Shown: positions 28,923 to 39,923, counted from the first letter of the stretch. The stretch: DNA of 64,000 nucleotides from Pelistega ratti (GCF_009833965.1 NZ_CP047165.1:992001-1056000), one strand, 5' to 3'. Made by a program: numbers and translations. Notes: generated from the letters alone by a model not told the origin.

Positions 28923-29864
28923 ATGAATAAGCCAACCATTATTTGTATCGCTGGGCCTACCGCCGCAGGTAAATCAGCCTCTGTACTGACTTTAGCAGAG
29001 CATTTACCCATAGAGGTAATTAATGTTGATTCAGCCACTATTTATCGAAATATGGATATTGGTACAGCCAAACCTAGCCGAGAAGAACAACAAAGCGTTC
29101 CACAGCATTTATTAGATATTCGTGATCCTTTAGAGAGCTATAGTGCCGCCGATTTCTATCAAGATACCCTACGCCTTATACAAGACATTCAAACCAGAGG
29201 CAAAATCCCTATCTTAGCAGGCGGTACAATGATGTACTACAAAACACTACGTGATGGTTTACATGACCTACCCTCTGCTAATAATACTTTGCGTACTACA
29301 TTAGAACAAGAAGCACTTGAAAAAGGTTGGGCTTTTATGCATCAAAAGTTACACCAATTAGACCCTCAAACCGCAGAGCGACTAGCACCTAATGATAGTC
29401 AGCGTATTCAACGAGCGTTAGAAGTGATAACTCTTACAGGTAAACCCCTCTCTGCCCTCTTTGCCGAACAAAAACCTACACAAAGCCCCTATCATTTTCA
29501 TACGATTAGTTTAGAGCCTAATGATAGAACACAGCTACATCAACGCATTGCACAACGTTTTATACAAATGATGGATAGTGGTTTTTTAGAAGAGGTACGG
29601 ACACTTTATCAACGAGGGGATTTACATACTGATTTACCCTCTATTCGCTGTGTGGGTTATCGCCAACTATGGCACCACCTCACCGGTGAAGTGAGTATAG
29701 ATAAAGCAATTGAACAAGGTATTGCTGCCACACGCCAACTGGCAAAACGACAAATCACATGGCTACGGAGCCAACCTGAACGCACAATTATTGACTGTTT
29801 TGATAAAAATGTACCACAGCAAGTCTTAACAACCGTTAAGCAAATACTTCAGTTATCAAATTAA
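28923..29864 (+). CDS. miaA: tRNA dimethylallyltransferase MiaA
   Basis: Adds a dimethylallyl group to N6 of A37 in tRNAs reading UNN codons, the first step to ms2i6A. It has the P-loop [12 protein letters not shown] (residues 7-18), [39 protein letters not shown] and RCVGYRQLW, all family signatures; 313 residues is the normal length. Just downstream of mutL (2 bp). A terminator follows. Confidence 0.97.
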   Translation: MNKPTIICIAGPTAAGKSASVLTLAEHLPIEVINVDSATIYRNMDIGTAKPSREEQQSVPQHLLDIRDPLESYSAADFYQDTLRLIQDIQTRGKIPILAGGTMMYYKTLRDGLHDLPSANNTLRTTLEQEALEKGWAFMHQKLHQLDPQTAERLAPNDSQRIQRALEVITLTGKPLSALFAEQKPTQSPYHFHTISLEPNDRTQLHQRIAQRFIQMMDSGFLEEVRTLYQRGDLHTDLPSIRCVGYRQLWHHLTGEVSIDKAIEQGIAATRQLAKRQITWLRSQPERTIIDCFDKNVPQQVLTTVKQILQLSN

Positions 29865-29926
29865 AGTACAAGTACAGTTAAATATATTTCATATCCCTAA
29901 AAATACAGATAAGATAACTATACAAA

Positions 29927-29958
29927 AAAGACTGTACTCACTACTGAATACAGTCTTT
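29927..29958. terminator. Intrinsic terminator between miaA and purM
   Basis: Perfect 10-bp stem AAAGACTGTA / TACAGTCTTT. On the minus strand it is followed by TTTTTT, so it mainly ends purM transcripts; the plus-strand tail is short (TTTAAAT), giving weaker termination of miaA. Confidence 0.8.
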
Positions 29959-30003
29959 AAATCCCATTATTAGGGAATAAAAAATACTCCCTATATAACA
30001 TCT

Positions 30004-31053
30004 CTACACGACTACGGTTTGGGCTTGCCCCTCTTGTTGAGCAACAATTTCACCTAGTGCATAGACTGTTTCACCCAGTTCTTTAAAGGTTTGTGTAATC
30101 GCTGCTTCTTGTTCAGCATCTACCACAATTACCATACCAATACCACAATTAAAGACACGGTACATTTCTTCTTGAGCCACATTACCCTGCTCTTGTAACC
30201 ATTGGAAAAGCGGGGGGAATGTCCATGCAGATTGTTGAATTTGGGCGGTTAATCCTTTTTGTAAAATACGAGGAACATTATCTAATAACCCCCCTCCTGT
30301 AATATGGGCTAACCCTTTGATAGATTCACCATGCTTTGCTAAAGCAGCTAAAACAGGTTTTACATAAAGGCGAGTTGGAGCCATCACCACATCGACAAGT
30401 GGCTGACCATGAAAATCATCTGTCGGTTTTGCCCCTGCACGTTCAATAATTTTGCGGATAAGTGAATATCCATTAGAATGTGCACCACTAGAGGCCAAAC
30501 CAATAATTTTATCCCCTACTTTAATAGATTTACCATCAATGATTTTGGACTTATCTACTGCACCAACAGCAAACCCTGCTAAATCATATTCACCATCTGG
30601 GTACATCCCCGGCATTTCTGCCGTTTCACCACCAATCAAGGCACACCCAGACTGTTCACATCCTTTAGCGATTCCTCCTACAACAGCAGCTGCAGTATCA
30701 ACACTTAATTTACCACAAGCAAAATAATCTAAGAAAAATAGAGGTTCTGCCCCTTGTACTAGAATATCATTAACACTCATTGCCACTAAGTCAATACCTA
30801 CTGTATCATGGCGATTCCACTCAAAAGCGAGGCGAAGTTTAGTTCCTACACCATCTGTACCAGACACAAGCACAGGCTCTTTAAATTTTTTAGGCACTTC
30901 AAATAAAGCACCAAAGCCACCAATACCTGCCATCACCCCTTCACGTAATGTTTTGGCAGCCAAAGGTTTAATGCGATCTACTAATGCATCGCCTGCATCA
31001 ATATCAACACCGGCATCACGATAAGTGAGAGAATTTTTTTCATTTGTTGTCAT
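30004..31053 (-). CDS. purM: Phosphoribosylformylglycinamidine cyclo-ligase
   Basis: PurM (AIR synthetase) closes the imidazole ring in the fifth step of purine synthesis using ATP. The 349-residue protein shows [63 protein letters not shown] and [15 protein letters not shown], all expected. Divergent from hda; the 207-bp region between them has an 11-bp inverted repeat flanking a TATAAT. Confidence 0.97.
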   Translation of the reverse strand: MTTNEKNSLTYRDAGVDIDAGDALVDRIKPLAAKTLREGVMAGIGGFGALFEVPKKFKEPVLVSGTDGVGTKLRLAFEWNRHDTVGIDLVAMSVNDILVQGAEPLFFLDYFACGKLSVDTAAAVVGGIAKGCEQSGCALIGGETAEMPGMYPDGEYDLAGFAVGAVDKSKIIDGKSIKVGDKIIGLASSGAHSNGYSLIRKIIERAGAKPTDDFHGQPLVDVVMAPTRLYVKPVLAALAKHGESIKGLAHITGGGLLDNVPRILQKGLTAQIQQSAWTFPPLFQWLQEQGNVAQEEMYRVFNCGIGMVIVVDAEQEAAITQTFKELGETVYALGEIVAQQEGQAQTVVV

Positions 31054-31089
31054 GGAATCCGCCTAAAATAGATAAAGTAACCTATTAAA

Positions 31090-31170
31090 CGTCATTTATG
31101 CCTTTTTTACCCATTCATTATTCATCCTATTACGCTTGTAAATCGTATATAATGGCATACATAAATGACG
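31090..31170. repeat. Long-spaced inverted repeat in the purM-hda divergent promoter region
   Basis: CGTCATTTATG (31090-31100) and CATAAATGACG (31160-31170) are perfect complements separated by 59 bp; adjacent GCC/GGC bases extend the pairing with a small bulge. A TATAAT (31148-31153) lies inside. It could be a paired operator or a leader stem. Confidence 0.4.
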
Positions 31171-31260
31171 AAAATTTTAATCTGAATGATTTCTGATATA
31201 AACCATTCAATAAGAAAGTATAATTTTACGCTGAATAGAAAAAATTCGTTGCTATTTTCC

Positions 31261-31947
31261 ATGAAAGAACAATTATTTTTAACCTCTTTACTTATTAAGC
31301 CTAACCCTAGCTTTGACAATTTTGTCCTAGGGGAAAATCAAGAGGTCGTTTTTATCCTACAAAACCTATCCGCAGGACAAGCTGTTTATCTTTGGGGGGG
31401 GGTAGGTTCTGGTAAATCTCACCTTTTACATTCCCTAATGACTGAACATACCCACCTCTTTACATCGACTTCATTTCCTCACCAACAACATGATATACCC
31501 CCCATAATGGCTGGGGATTATGTATTAATTGATGATGTACAAGATTTTTCTGATGAGCAAAAAGAGGTTTTATTTAATCTTTACAATGAATGGCAGGCCA
31601 GAAAAGCAAAGGATAATGCCTTTACCATTGTAAGTACGGGTAATCTCCCTCCCCTACAGATGCAAATGAGGGAAGATTTACGCAATCGTCTTGGTTGGGG
31701 AATGGTTTACGCTTTACATACCTTAAATGATGAAGATAGTAAAAATGCCTTAAAAAAACGTGCTGATGAAAAAGGGTTTACACTAAGTGATGATGTACTA
31801 CAGTGGATTTTTACGTATTGTCCAAGAGATATGCGTACACTTTTTGCCTTACTTGAAGCACTTGATGAATACTCACTTAGCCAAAAACGCCCTATTACTA
31901 TTCCCTTAATCAAGAACTTTATTAAATCACAGGAAATTTTTCAATGA
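31261..31947 (+). CDS. hda: DnaA regulatory inactivator Hda
   Basis: AAA+ protein homologous to the DnaA ATPase domain; with the DNA-loaded sliding clamp it triggers ATP hydrolysis on DnaA. The start at 31261 yields MKEQLFLTSLL, whose QLFL fits the N-terminal clamp-binding motif (QLSLPL in E. coli). Walker A is GGVGSGKSHLLHSL, Walker B VLIDDVQDF, followed by LRNRLGWGMVYAL. 228 residues is the normal size; the longer in-frame extension to 31186 is unsupported. The stop overlaps the next gene by 4 bp (ATGA). Confidence 0.92.
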   Translation: MKEQLFLTSLLIKPNPSFDNFVLGENQEVVFILQNLSAGQAVYLWGGVGSGKSHLLHSLMTEHTHLFTSTSFPHQQHDIPPIMAGDYVLIDDVQDFSDEQKEVLFNLYNEWQARKAKDNAFTIVSTGNLPPLQMQMREDLRNRLGWGMVYALHTLNDEDSKNALKKRADEKGFTLSDDVLQWIFTYCPRDMRTLFALLEALDEYSLSQKRPITIPLIKNFIKSQEIFQ

Positions 31948-32621
31948 GTACAAAAACACTTGCCTTATTTGACCTTGATAATACCTTATTACCTATTGAT
32001 AGTGATCATGAGTGGCTTGAATTCCTTGCTCGTCATGGACTTGCTGGCGATCCTCAAGAGGTAAAACGCCGTAATCAAGAAATTTATGCCAAATATGAAG
32101 CAGGAACACTTACCGCCGAAGAAGCCAATCTTTTTATGTTGAGTTTTCTAACATTGCATCCTATTGTTGATTTAGCCAAATACCATGAACAATATATGCA
32201 AGAAGTTATCCGCCCTCATATCCTTCCTCAAGCAATCGAACTTGTCGGTAAACATTTACGCAACGGAGATTTATGTTGCTTAGTTAGTGCAACTAATTCA
32301 TGGGTAATTACACCAATTGGACGGGCATTTGCTTTTGAGCATATTATTGGTACACAACCTGAAATTATTAAGGGGCAATTCACAGGAAAGTACACGGGTG
32401 TTGCCAGTTATAAAGAGGGCAAAATTACACGTGTTCAAGAGTGGTTATCCTCTCTAGGATTGCGTTTTGATGATTTTGAGCAAAGTTTCTTTTATAGTGA
32501 CTCTATTAATGATTTACCTTTATTAGAACGGGTAAGCCACCCTATTGCAACCAATCCACATACGAAACTTCGTGAGGTTGCACAAGCGAAAGTTTGGACA
32601 ATTTTAGATTTATTTCAATAA
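31944..32621 (+). CDS. HAD-superfamily subfamily IB phosphatase
   Basis: A 225-residue haloacid-dehalogenase fold phosphatase, in the SerB-like IB subgroup. It has DLDNTLLPID (motif I with both catalytic aspartates, residues 9-18), SATNSW (motif II), a lysine in KEGK, and YSDSINDLPLLE (motif IV). The physiological substrate is unknown; the family includes phosphoserine and histidinol phosphatases. It is coupled to hda by an ATGA overlap and followed 5 bp later by pcnB, an order seen in Burkholderiales. Confidence 0.88.
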   Translation: MSTKTLALFDLDNTLLPIDSDHEWLEFLARHGLAGDPQEVKRRNQEIYAKYEAGTLTAEEANLFMLSFLTLHPIVDLAKYHEQYMQEVIRPHILPQAIELVGKHLRNGDLCCLVSATNSWVITPIGRAFAFEHIIGTQPEIIKGQFTGKYTGVASYKEGKITRVQEWLSSLGLRFDDFEQSFFYSDSINDLPLLERVSHPIATNPHTKLREVAQAKVWTILDLFQ

Positions 32622-32626
32622 AGATT

Positions 32627-34093
32627 ATGTTTACAAAAACAATTACCAAATACGTTAGCAAACTCTTTAAACCTAAACAACATACCACACCGCGTATTTA
32701 CACAAAAGAGGAACATGGTATTGATATACGACTTGTCTCCCGTAATGCCATTAAAGTATGTGAGGTTTTACAAAAAAAGGGGTATCAAGCCTATATTGTA
32801 GGTGGTGCTGTACGTGATTTAATCTTAGGGCATGAACCCAAAGATTTTGATGTTGCTACTAGCGCTACCCCCGAAAAAGTTCGTGCACTTTTTAGACGAG
32901 CTAGAATTATTGGTCGCCGCTTTCGGTTAGTTCACGTTGTATTCGGATCTGAAATTATTGAAACCTCTACATTCCGAGCAGCAGGTAATCAAATCACCGA
33001 TGAACAAGGGCGTATTCTGAATGATAATATTTTTGGTGATCTCAAAAGTGATGCGGCTCGCCGTGATTTTACGCTAAATGCCCTCTATTATGACCCTATT
33101 AAACAGGAAGTTATTGATTACCACAATGGGGTTGCTGATTTACGCAAGCGCCTTGTCAGAATGATTGGTGATGCTGAAACCCGTTATCGTGAAGATCCTG
33201 TCCGTATGCTAAGAGCTATTCGGTTTGCTGCAAAATTAGATGCCAAGATAGAAAAAAATACTCAGCACCCTATCAAACCATTAGCCCATTTAATTTCTAA
33301 TGTCCCTGATTCTCGCCTTTTTGATGAAACGTTTAAATTACTGACGTGTGGTAATGCTTTAACCTGTCTTAAACAATTACGTGCAGAGGGGCTTCATCAA
33401 GGCATTCTACCTTTATTAGATTTAGTGCTTCAACAAGAAGGAAGTTTAAAACTTATCGAGGTAACACTAGACCGTACGGATCAACGTATTCGTCATAATA
33501 AACACGTTAGTGCCAGTTTCTTATATGCTGCCCTGCTATGGCCGCTTGTTCAAGCCTACCAGAAAGAAGAAATACAACGAGGAAATACTCCTCCAGTTCC
33601 AGCACTAGTCCATGCCGTCAATCGTGTATTAGATGAACAGGTACAACGACTCTCTCTCCAAAAACGCCATAGTGCAGAGATGCGCGAAATATGGTTAATG
33701 CAACCTCGCTTTACTAAGATAACCCCTCGCTTTATCTGGCGTATGATAGGACAACCTTATTTCCGTGCTGCTTGTGATTTCCTACAAATTCGTGCAGCTT
33801 GTCATGAATTTGATAGTGTATTAGCCCAGTGGTGGATGGATTTAGCTAATGCCTCAGATAGTGAAAAAGCCGTGATGATTCAAGAAGCCGCCCAAAAAGC
33901 ACAGCAAAAATCATCTCGTTCACGGACTAAAGTAGCCAGTACCATAAGTACTGAAAATAATATCGCATCACCTATAGAGGAACAAGATAGTGCTACCCCT
34001 AAAAGCTCCCCTCAACGAAAACGCCGATACCGTACACGTCGCCGTGCTAATCGTAAGAAATGGTCTGCTGAAAATAGAAGTCAAGAGGGATAA
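32627..34093 (+). CDS. pcnB: Poly(A) polymerase I
   Basis: PcnB adds 3' poly(A) tails that promote RNA decay. From 32627 it is 488 residues: an N-terminal nucleotidyltransferase with YIVGGAVRDLILGHEPKDFDVATSATPEKVRALF-type signature (GGAVRD and DFDVAT seen), RRARIIGRRFRL, and RRDFTLNALYYD; RNA-binding domain RYREDPVRMLRAIRFAAKL follows. The long Arg/Lys-rich tail (QRKRRYRTRRRANRKKW) is expected for a polymerase of this family rather than a CCA-adding enzyme. The start just after the HAD stop is preferred over the upstream one at 32594 overlapping it. Confidence 0.94.
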   Translation: MFTKTITKYVSKLFKPKQHTTPRIYTKEEHGIDIRLVSRNAIKVCEVLQKKGYQAYIVGGAVRDLILGHEPKDFDVATSATPEKVRALFRRARIIGRRFRLVHVVFGSEIIETSTFRAAGNQITDEQGRILNDNIFGDLKSDAARRDFTLNALYYDPIKQEVIDYHNGVADLRKRLVRMIGDAETRYREDPVRMLRAIRFAAKLDAKIEKNTQHPIKPLAHLISNVPDSRLFDETFKLLTCGNALTCLKQLRAEGLHQGILPLLDLVLQQEGSLKLIEVTLDRTDQRIRHNKHVSASFLYAALLWPLVQAYQKEEIQRGNTPPVPALVHAVNRVLDEQVQRLSLQKRHSAEMREIWLMQPRFTKITPRFIWRMIGQPYFRAACDFLQIRAACHEFDSVLAQWWMDLANASDSEKAVMIQEAAQKAQQKSSRSRTKVASTISTENNIASPIEEQDSATPKSSPQRKRRYRTRRRANRKKWSAENRSQEG

Positions 34094-34193
34094 TTCTAAA
34101 CAGTATTCATTCGTATAGTTTATCTTTTAAAGAAAAATATACACAAAATATGCTGTTTACCTAGTCTTTATCCTAACGTACATCATCAAACAT

Positions 34194-34219
34194 AAGGGGA
34201 TATATTGCTATATCCCCTT
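34194..34219. terminator. Bidirectional terminator between pcnB and dppF
   Basis: Perfect 11-bp stem AAGGGGATATA / TATATCCCCTT with a 4-base loop TTGC between two convergent genes; the right flank is TTTAACTTT. Confidence 0.85.
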
Positions 34220-34257
34220 TAACTTTCTATATGATATTCATCACAAAATATGATATA

Positions 34258-35232
34258 TCACACAAAATCTTCTGCTAGATGACAAGCCACTTGTCGCCCG
34301 TCCACTTCACGTAATACTGGCTCTTCTTGGTGACATCGCTCAATAGCATGGGGACATCGTTTATGAAAGGCACAGCCCAATGGCGGATTAATAGGAGATG
34401 GTAATTCCCCTTTAATCATAATTTTCTGATACCGTTTTTCAGGGTGAATCGTAGGGGTAGCCGATAATAAAGCACGCGTATAAGGATGTAATGGTTTTGC
34501 ATATAACACCGACTTTTTACTGATTTCAACTGCTTTACCCAAATACATTACCAACACATCATCTGCCATATGTTCAACAACAGCAAGGTTATGTGAAATA
34601 AAGACATAGGCAGTTTTAAGCTGTTCTTGTAAATCCATAAACAGATTTAGTACCTGTGCTTGAATAGAAACATCAAGGGCAGAAGTAGGTTCATCTGCAA
34701 TGACTATTTTAGGGTTAAGAATCATTGCCCTTGCAATAGCAATACGTTGCCGCTGTCCTCCAGAGAACATATGCGGATAACGATAGTAATGTTCTGGACG
34801 TAACCCCACTATTTGCATCATCTCATCAATCTTCTGCTTACGTTCCTGTGCATTTAAAGACGTATTGATGATTAAAGGTTCGGCTAACTGATCGCCTATT
34901 TTCCGTCTAGGATTTAACGAACCATATGGGTTTTGAAAAACCATTTGTACTTTTTGACGTAAGGCTTTAATTTGTGTTTTATCACGATAATTAACTTGCT
35001 CACCATCTAAAAATAGTTGCCCTCTACTCGGCTCTTCAATCAAGGTTAATTGTCTTGCAAGTGTCGATTTACCAGAACCTGACTCACCAACAATTGCCAA
35101 TGTTTTTCCCGCTGATAAATCAAAGGAAATACCATTTAACGCTTTGACTGTTGCTTTAGATTTAAACAATCCTTTTGATACATCATAATGACGCGCTAAA
35201 TCACGCACACTTAATACTACTTTATTATCCAT
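34258..35232 (-). CDS. dppF: Dipeptide ABC transporter ATP-binding protein DppF
   Basis: One of two ATPases powering dipeptide import. It has Walker [16 protein letters not shown]-loop [13 protein letters not shown], signature [13 protein letters not shown] and Walker [13 protein letters not shown], plus the oligopeptide-transporter C-terminal domain with [14 protein letters not shown], a cysteine set that in relatives binds an iron-sulfur cluster. Overlaps dppD by 8 bp and is the last gene of dppABCDF. Confidence 0.93.
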   Translation of the reverse strand: MDNKVVLSVRDLARHYDVSKGLFKSKATVKALNGISFDLSAGKTLAIVGESGSGKSTLARQLTLIEEPSRGQLFLDGEQVNYRDKTQIKALRQKVQMVFQNPYGSLNPRRKIGDQLAEPLIINTSLNAQERKQKIDEMMQIVGLRPEHYYRYPHMFSGGQRQRIAIARAMILNPKIVIADEPTSALDVSIQAQVLNLFMDLQEQLKTAYVFISHNLAVVEHMADDVLVMYLGKAVEISKKSVLYAKPLHPYTRALLSATPTIHPEKRYQKIMIKGELPSPINPPLGCAFHKRCPHAIERCHQEEPVLREVDGRQVACHLAEDFV

Positions 35233-36205
35233 GTGCTTTCTCCAGTGCCATTAGGGGTTTAATACAACGGACAGAACGTTCTTGATAATCAACTAATGCA
35301 ATACGCTGCTGACGACAGGTATCTTCAACATAAGGACACCTTGGTGATAATAAGCAACCTTTGGGTCGATCATATTTTCCCGGGACAATCCCCGGTAAGG
35401 TTTTAAGTCTTTTTTCACCCTGACTGGATTCAGGTACAGCGGCTAATAATGCTTCTGTATAAGGATGAGCTGGTTGATAAAAAATCTCTGGAATATGACC
35501 TAATTCAACCTCTTGCCCTGCATACATCACACAAACATTATGAGCAACTTCAGTCACAACTGCTAAATCATGTGTAATCATAATAAGTGCCATATTATTT
35601 TGTTTTTGTAAACTTACTAATAAATCCATAATTTGTGCCTGAATGGTAACATCTAATGCTGTAGTTGGCTCATCTGCAATTAATAATTTAGGTTCACAAG
35701 CAATTGCCATTGCTATCGCAACACGCTGACTCATACCACCTGATAATTGATGGGGATACGCAGATAAACGAGACTCAGGTTCAGGGATTTCAACAATTTT
35801 CATTAACTCAATCGCTCGCTGACGAAGTGCTTTCCCTTTCAGTCCTTTATGAATTTTAAGGACTTCCTCAATCTGAAAACCTACTGTAAAACTAGGATTT
35901 AAAGCCGTCATTGGATCTTGGAAAATCATTGATATATCTTTACCAATAATCTGACGGCGCTCTTTCGGTGTCAGTGTTAGCATATCCTTACCATCAAATA
36001 CTAACTTATCAGCAGTGATATGTCCTTGCCCATCTAGTAATCCCATCAGAGCCATCATTGTTACCGATTTTCCAGAGCCTGACTCGCCAACAATACCTAG
36101 AATTTCACCTTCTTTTACTTCAATACTTAGGCTATCTACCGCATAAAAGGGGTTTTCTTTTGTACCAAAACGTACAGATAAATTTTCAATAGATAATAAA
36201 CTCAT
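35225..36205 (-). CDS. dppD: Dipeptide ABC transporter ATP-binding protein DppD
   Basis: The second ATPase. Motifs: Walker [18 protein letters not shown]-loop [13 protein letters not shown], signature [16 protein letters not shown], Walker [13 protein letters not shown], and C-terminal [14 protein letters not shown]. 326 residues. The end overlaps dppF; an 11-bp gap separates it from dppC. Subfamily Dpp versus Opp is decided by the whole operon. Confidence 0.93.
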   Translation of the reverse strand: MSLLSIENLSVRFGTKENPFYAVDSLSIEVKEGEILGIVGESGSGKSVTMMALMGLLDGQGHITADKLVFDGKDMLTLTPKERRQIIGKDISMIFQDPMTALNPSFTVGFQIEEVLKIHKGLKGKALRQRAIELMKIVEIPEPESRLSAYPHQLSGGMSQRVAIAMAIACEPKLLIADEPTTALDVTIQAQIMDLLVSLQKQNNMALIMITHDLAVVTEVAHNVCVMYAGQEVELGHIPEIFYQPAHPYTEALLAAVPESSQGEKRLKTLPGIVPGKYDRPKGCLLSPRCPYVEDTCRQQRIALVDYQERSVRCIKPLMALEKAHG

Positions 36206-36216
36206 CTTCTCTCTCC

Positions 36217-37137
36217 CTATGCTGCTTGTTTTAGTTTGGGATCTAGGGCATCACGTAAACCATCACCCATCAGATTAATTGCAAGCACGGTTAATAAAAT
36301 AGCTAATCCCGGAAAAGTAACTACCCACCATGCACTTGAAATATAATCACGTGCTGTTGCTAACATTGTTCCCCACTCAGGAGCAGGTGGTTGTACACCG
36401 AGTCCCAAGAACCCCAATGCAGCAATATCCAAAATAGCAGAAGAGAAACCTAATGTCGCCTGTACAATAATAGGTGCCATACAGTTTGGTAAAACAGTAA
36501 CAAACATTAATCGCCATATCCCTGCACCAGCGACACGAGAAGCCACAACATAATCTTTACTTAACTCACTCATCACAGAGCCACGGACTAAACGAATATA
36601 AGCAGGCAACCCTACCACCGCAATAGCGATCATTGCATTCATAATACCAGGGCCTAAAATCGCCATAATCGCAATAGCAAGTAATACCGAAGGTAGTGCA
36701 ATCATAATATCCGCACTTCGCATAATCACCCGACCAATACCTTTAGGATAAAAACCTGCCAATAAGCCTAGAAAAATACCTGGTAATAAAGTAATAAGCA
36801 CCGCACAGATACCAATAAATAAAGAAAGCCTTGCTCCATAAATAATACGAGAAAGAATATCTCGCCCTGCCTCATCTGTACCAAGTATAAATGTCCAAGA
36901 TCCCCCCTCTTGCCAAACAGGTGGCTGTAGCATATGCTCACGGTATTGAACGATGGGATCATGTGGTGCAATATAAGGGGCAAAAATCGTACAGGACACC
37001 ATCAATAGTAAAAAAATAAGTCCTATCACTGCTCCTTTATTGTGCATAAAGTGGGTGATAAATTCTTTAAGTGGTGAAGGATATTTAATTTCTCTCACAC
37101 GATCCTCCACTAAAATCATATTTTCTGTACTCATCAT
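36217..37137 (-). CDS. dppC: Dipeptide ABC transporter permease DppC
   Basis: Inner-membrane permease of 306 residues. After a 30-residue cytosolic segment comes a first helix ([21 protein letters not shown]), the loop with [18 protein letters not shown], and the EAA-type coupling motif [20 protein letters not shown], typical of the OppC/DppC family. It pairs with DppB to make the channel. 6 bp after dppB. Confidence 0.94.
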   Translation of the reverse strand: MMSTENMILVEDRVREIKYPSPLKEFITHFMHNKGAVIGLIFLLLMVSCTIFAPYIAPHDPIVQYREHMLQPPVWQEGGSWTFILGTDEAGRDILSRIIYGARLSLFIGICAVLITLLPGIFLGLLAGFYPKGIGRVIMRSADIMIALPSVLLAIAIMAILGPGIMNAMIAIAVVGLPAYIRLVRGSVMSELSKDYVVASRVAGAGIWRLMFVTVLPNCMAPIIVQATLGFSSAILDIAALGFLGLGVQPPAPEWGTMLATARDYISSAWWVVTFPGLAILLTVLAINLMGDGLRDALDPKLKQAA

Positions 37138-37143
37138 ACTTCC

Positions 37144-38172
37144 TTAACGAGCGTGTCGGATACGAGGATTTACTAAACCGTAAACCACATCCACTAATAA
37201 ATTAACCAAAATTACTAGCGTTGCCACAATTAATAAACCATTCTGTACAACGGGGTAATCGCGTCTAAAAATAGAATCCACTAACCATTTTCCAATTCCG
37301 GGCCACGAAAAAATGGTTTCGGTTAATACCGCACCACCAATTAATACCCCTATTTGTAAGCCAATCACTGTAACAACCGCAATCAAGGCATTACGTAAAG
37401 TATGAATAAAAATAACACGGCGAGGTGATAAACCTTTTGCTTTTGCGGTGCGTACATAATCTTCACCCATTACTTCTAACATTGAAGAGCGAGTCATACG
37501 CGAAATAACAGCCAATGGAATCGTTCCCAACACAATAGTAGGTAAAATCAAATGATGTAAAGCACTTAAAAAAGCCCCTTGATTAAATTCTGGATCTTCC
37601 CATTGTGCAATTAAGCTATCAATCAGCATAAATCCTGTATGCGGTTCAATATCATAAAAAAGGCTAATCCGTCCTGATACAGGTGTCCAACCCAATACAC
37701 TGGAGAAAAGCATAATTAACATTAAACCCCACCAGAAAATAGGCATAGAATATCCTGTTAGTGATAAACCCATCACACCATGATCAAAGATTGAACCTCT
37801 TTTAACTGCTGCCAATACCCCTAATAAAATACCAAAAATACTACCAAATAAAAGCGCCATAATGCCCAACTCTAAGGTAGCAGGAAAAAGTGCTTTAAAC
37901 TCTTCCCATACACTGGTATTAGTCACAAAAGACTTACCTAAATCACCCTGTAATAAACCTTTTAAATATTCCCAATATTGAATATAAAGCGGTTGATCTA
38001 AACCCAAGCGCTTAACAATACTGGCATAAATTTCTGGATCATTAGAGCGTTCGCCCATCATGATTTGTACTGGATCACCTGGAATTAGGTGTAGTAATAA
38101 AAAAGTTAAGAGCGTAACCCCTAATAAAGTAGGAATAAGGGCAACGACTCTTTTTAGCAAAAATAAAAACAT
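37144..38172 (-). CDS. dppB: Dipeptide ABC transporter permease DppB
   Basis: Inner-membrane permease of 342 residues with six helices. It starts MFLFLLKRVVALIPTLLGVTLLTFLLLHLIPGDP-like (RRxxxxIPTLLGVT pattern) and has YVRTAKAKGLSPRRVIFIHTLRNALI, the EAA loop that contacts the ATPase, and WPGIGKWLVDSIFRRDYPVVQ. It is separated from dppA by 152 bp that holds a terminator-like hairpin. Confidence 0.94.
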   Translation of the reverse strand: MFLFLLKRVVALIPTLLGVTLLTFLLLHLIPGDPVQIMMGERSNDPEIYASIVKRLGLDQPLYIQYWEYLKGLLQGDLGKSFVTNTSVWEEFKALFPATLELGIMALLFGSIFGILLGVLAAVKRGSIFDHGVMGLSLTGYSMPIFWWGLMLIMLFSSVLGWTPVSGRISLFYDIEPHTGFMLIDSLIAQWEDPEFNQGAFLSALHHLILPTIVLGTIPLAVISRMTRSSMLEVMGEDYVRTAKAKGLSPRRVIFIHTLRNALIAVVTVIGLQIGVLIGGAVLTETIFSWPGIGKWLVDSIFRRDYPVVQNGLLIVATLVILVNLLVDVVYGLVNPRIRHAR

Positions 38173-38274
38173 TTTACTCTTCCCGTCTGTTTGGTAATAA
38201 ATGTAGTGATACAGACCTAGGTTTCCCTATTTGAATTTCATTCAATACTACCAATAATTATTGACATAAATGAC

Positions 38275-38302
38275 AAAAGAGTGGAGATCACCCCACCCTT
38301 TT
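38275..38302 (-). terminator. Partial terminator / attenuator between dppA and dppB
   Basis: Stem AAAAGAGTGGAG / CCCCACCCTTTT (10 of 12 paired) with a 4-base ATCA loop, 23 bp past the dppA stop; on the minus strand it is followed by CTCTTTTGTCATTTATGTC. It would reduce read-through so that the binding protein is made in excess over the membrane subunits. Confidence 0.6.
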
Positions 38303-38324
38303 ATACACTTACTACTCATCGATC

Positions 38325-39923
38325 CTATTTTACACTAACACCTGTAAATTGAAATGCACCTAATGGACTTACTTTAAATCCTTCCACATTACTGGTTGTC
38401 GGTACATTCACAATAGATGTTCCCACAGGAGAACCCGGCATTTGCTCATGGAAAACCACTTGTGCTTGTTCATATAATTTGGTTCGCTCAGCAACATCAC
38501 TAATTTGGCGTGCTTCTGTTAGTAATTTTTGGAAAGGCTCATAACAATAACGTGAATAATTGCTACCACCAACGGCTTCACAACCAAATAAGTTGCCTAA
38601 CCAGTTATCTGGGTCACCATTATCGCCTGTCCAGCCTGCCATTACCATTTGGTGTTCACCCGCTTTAGCACGTTTAAGATATTCTGCCCATTCAAACGTT
38701 GTGATATTTACCTTAACACCAATTTTTGCCCAGTCTGCTTGTACTAATTCAGCCATTAGACGACCATTAGGGTTATAAGGACGTTGTACAGGTAGTGACC
38801 ATAAGGTTGCCTCAAAGCCATCAGGAAAACCTGCTTTAGCTAATAATTCTTTCGCTTTTTCAGGATCATAATCACGGACTTTAATCTCTTTATTAAAAGA
38901 CCATTGAGTAGGAGGCATAGGATTCGGGGCTAATTGACCTTGACCACCATAAACAGCATCAATAATTGCTTGTTTATTGATAGCGGTATCCAATGCAACA
39001 CGAACATCTACTTTATCAAAAGGTGTTTTTTCAGTATTGTAGTAAATCATACCTACATTAAAACCAGGGATCGTTAATACATTAATCCCTTTATCTTTTT
39101 TCATATTCTCTACATCTGCCGGTAAAGGATAGGACATCACATGACACTCACCTGCTTTTACTTTTTGATAACGAACAGAAGCATCTTTTGTAATGGCAAA
39201 AATAAGATTATCCACAAGTGGCATATCTGATTTATCCCAATACTCTTTATTTGCTTTATAACGAATAACGGCATCTTTCTGATAACGCTCAAAAATAAAA
39301 GGCCCAGTCCCTACAGGTTGCTGATTAATCATTGCAGCTTTACCATCTGCTAATAATTTATCCGCATATTCTTTTGAGTAAATAGAACCCACCATAGGCA
39401 TAGCGATTGTTTGTGTAAATGACGCATCATTTTTATTCAGTGTAAATTTCACTGTATAATCATCAATCTTTTCAACACGCTTAATATTCTTATCTAGCCC
39501 CATATCGGTAAAATAAGGGAATTCAACAGGATAGGCTTTATTAAAAGGATTTTCTTTATTGGCTAAACGATCAAAAGTAAAGACAACATCATCAGCATTA
39601 AAATCTCGAGTAGGTTTAAAATAACGTGTTGTATGCCACTTCACCCCTTTTCGTAGATGAAAGGTATAAACTAAACCATCATCAGATACATCAAAACTTT
39701 CTGCTAAGCCCGGAGCAGCCTTTGTTTCACCACGAGGAAACTGTAAAAGCGTATTAAAGATATTATTTGCACTTGCATCAAAATCTGTACCTGCCGTATA
39801 TTGAGCAGAATCAAAACCTGCAGGACTTCCCTCAGAACAGTACACCAAAGTATTAGCAGCATGAGCAGTACCAGCAAAAACCATCAAAAGAGAGGCAACT
39901 AAAATAGTGGATGTTTTCTTCAT
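38325..39923 (-). CDS. dppA: Dipeptide-binding periplasmic protein DppA
   Basis: Periplasmic binding protein (532 residues) of the SBP family 5. From the ATG at 39923 the protein begins MKKTSTILVASLLMVFAGTAHA, a Sec signal peptide. Then NTLVYCSEGSPAGFDSAQYTAGTDFDASANNIFNTL-type sequence, characteristic of DppA, and VKWHTTRYFKPTRDFNADDVVFTFDRL. It delivers dipeptides (in some species haem or 5-aminolevulinate) to DppBC. Upstream in-frame sequence to 40076 lacks a signal and is rejected. A good sigma70 promoter lies upstream. Confidence 0.95.
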   Translation of the reverse strand: MKKTSTILVASLLMVFAGTAHAANTLVYCSEGSPAGFDSAQYTAGTDFDASANNIFNTLLQFPRGETKAAPGLAESFDVSDDGLVYTFHLRKGVKWHTTRYFKPTRDFNADDVVFTFDRLANKENPFNKAYPVEFPYFTDMGLDKNIKRVEKIDDYTVKFTLNKNDASFTQTIAMPMVGSIYSKEYADKLLADGKAAMINQQPVGTGPFIFERYQKDAVIRYKANKEYWDKSDMPLVDNLIFAITKDASVRYQKVKAGECHVMSYPLPADVENMKKDKGINVLTIPGFNVGMIYYNTEKTPFDKVDVRVALDTAINKQAIIDAVYGGQGQLAPNPMPPTQWSFNKEIKVRDYDPEKAKELLAKAGFPDGFEATLWSLPVQRPYNPNGRLMAELVQADWAKIGVKVNITTFEWAEYLKRAKAGEHQMVMAGWTGDNGDPDNWLGNLFGCEAVGGSNYSRYCYEPFQKLLTEARQISDVAERTKLYEQAQVVFHEQMPGSPVGTSIVNVPTTSNVEGFKVSPLGAFQFTGVSVK

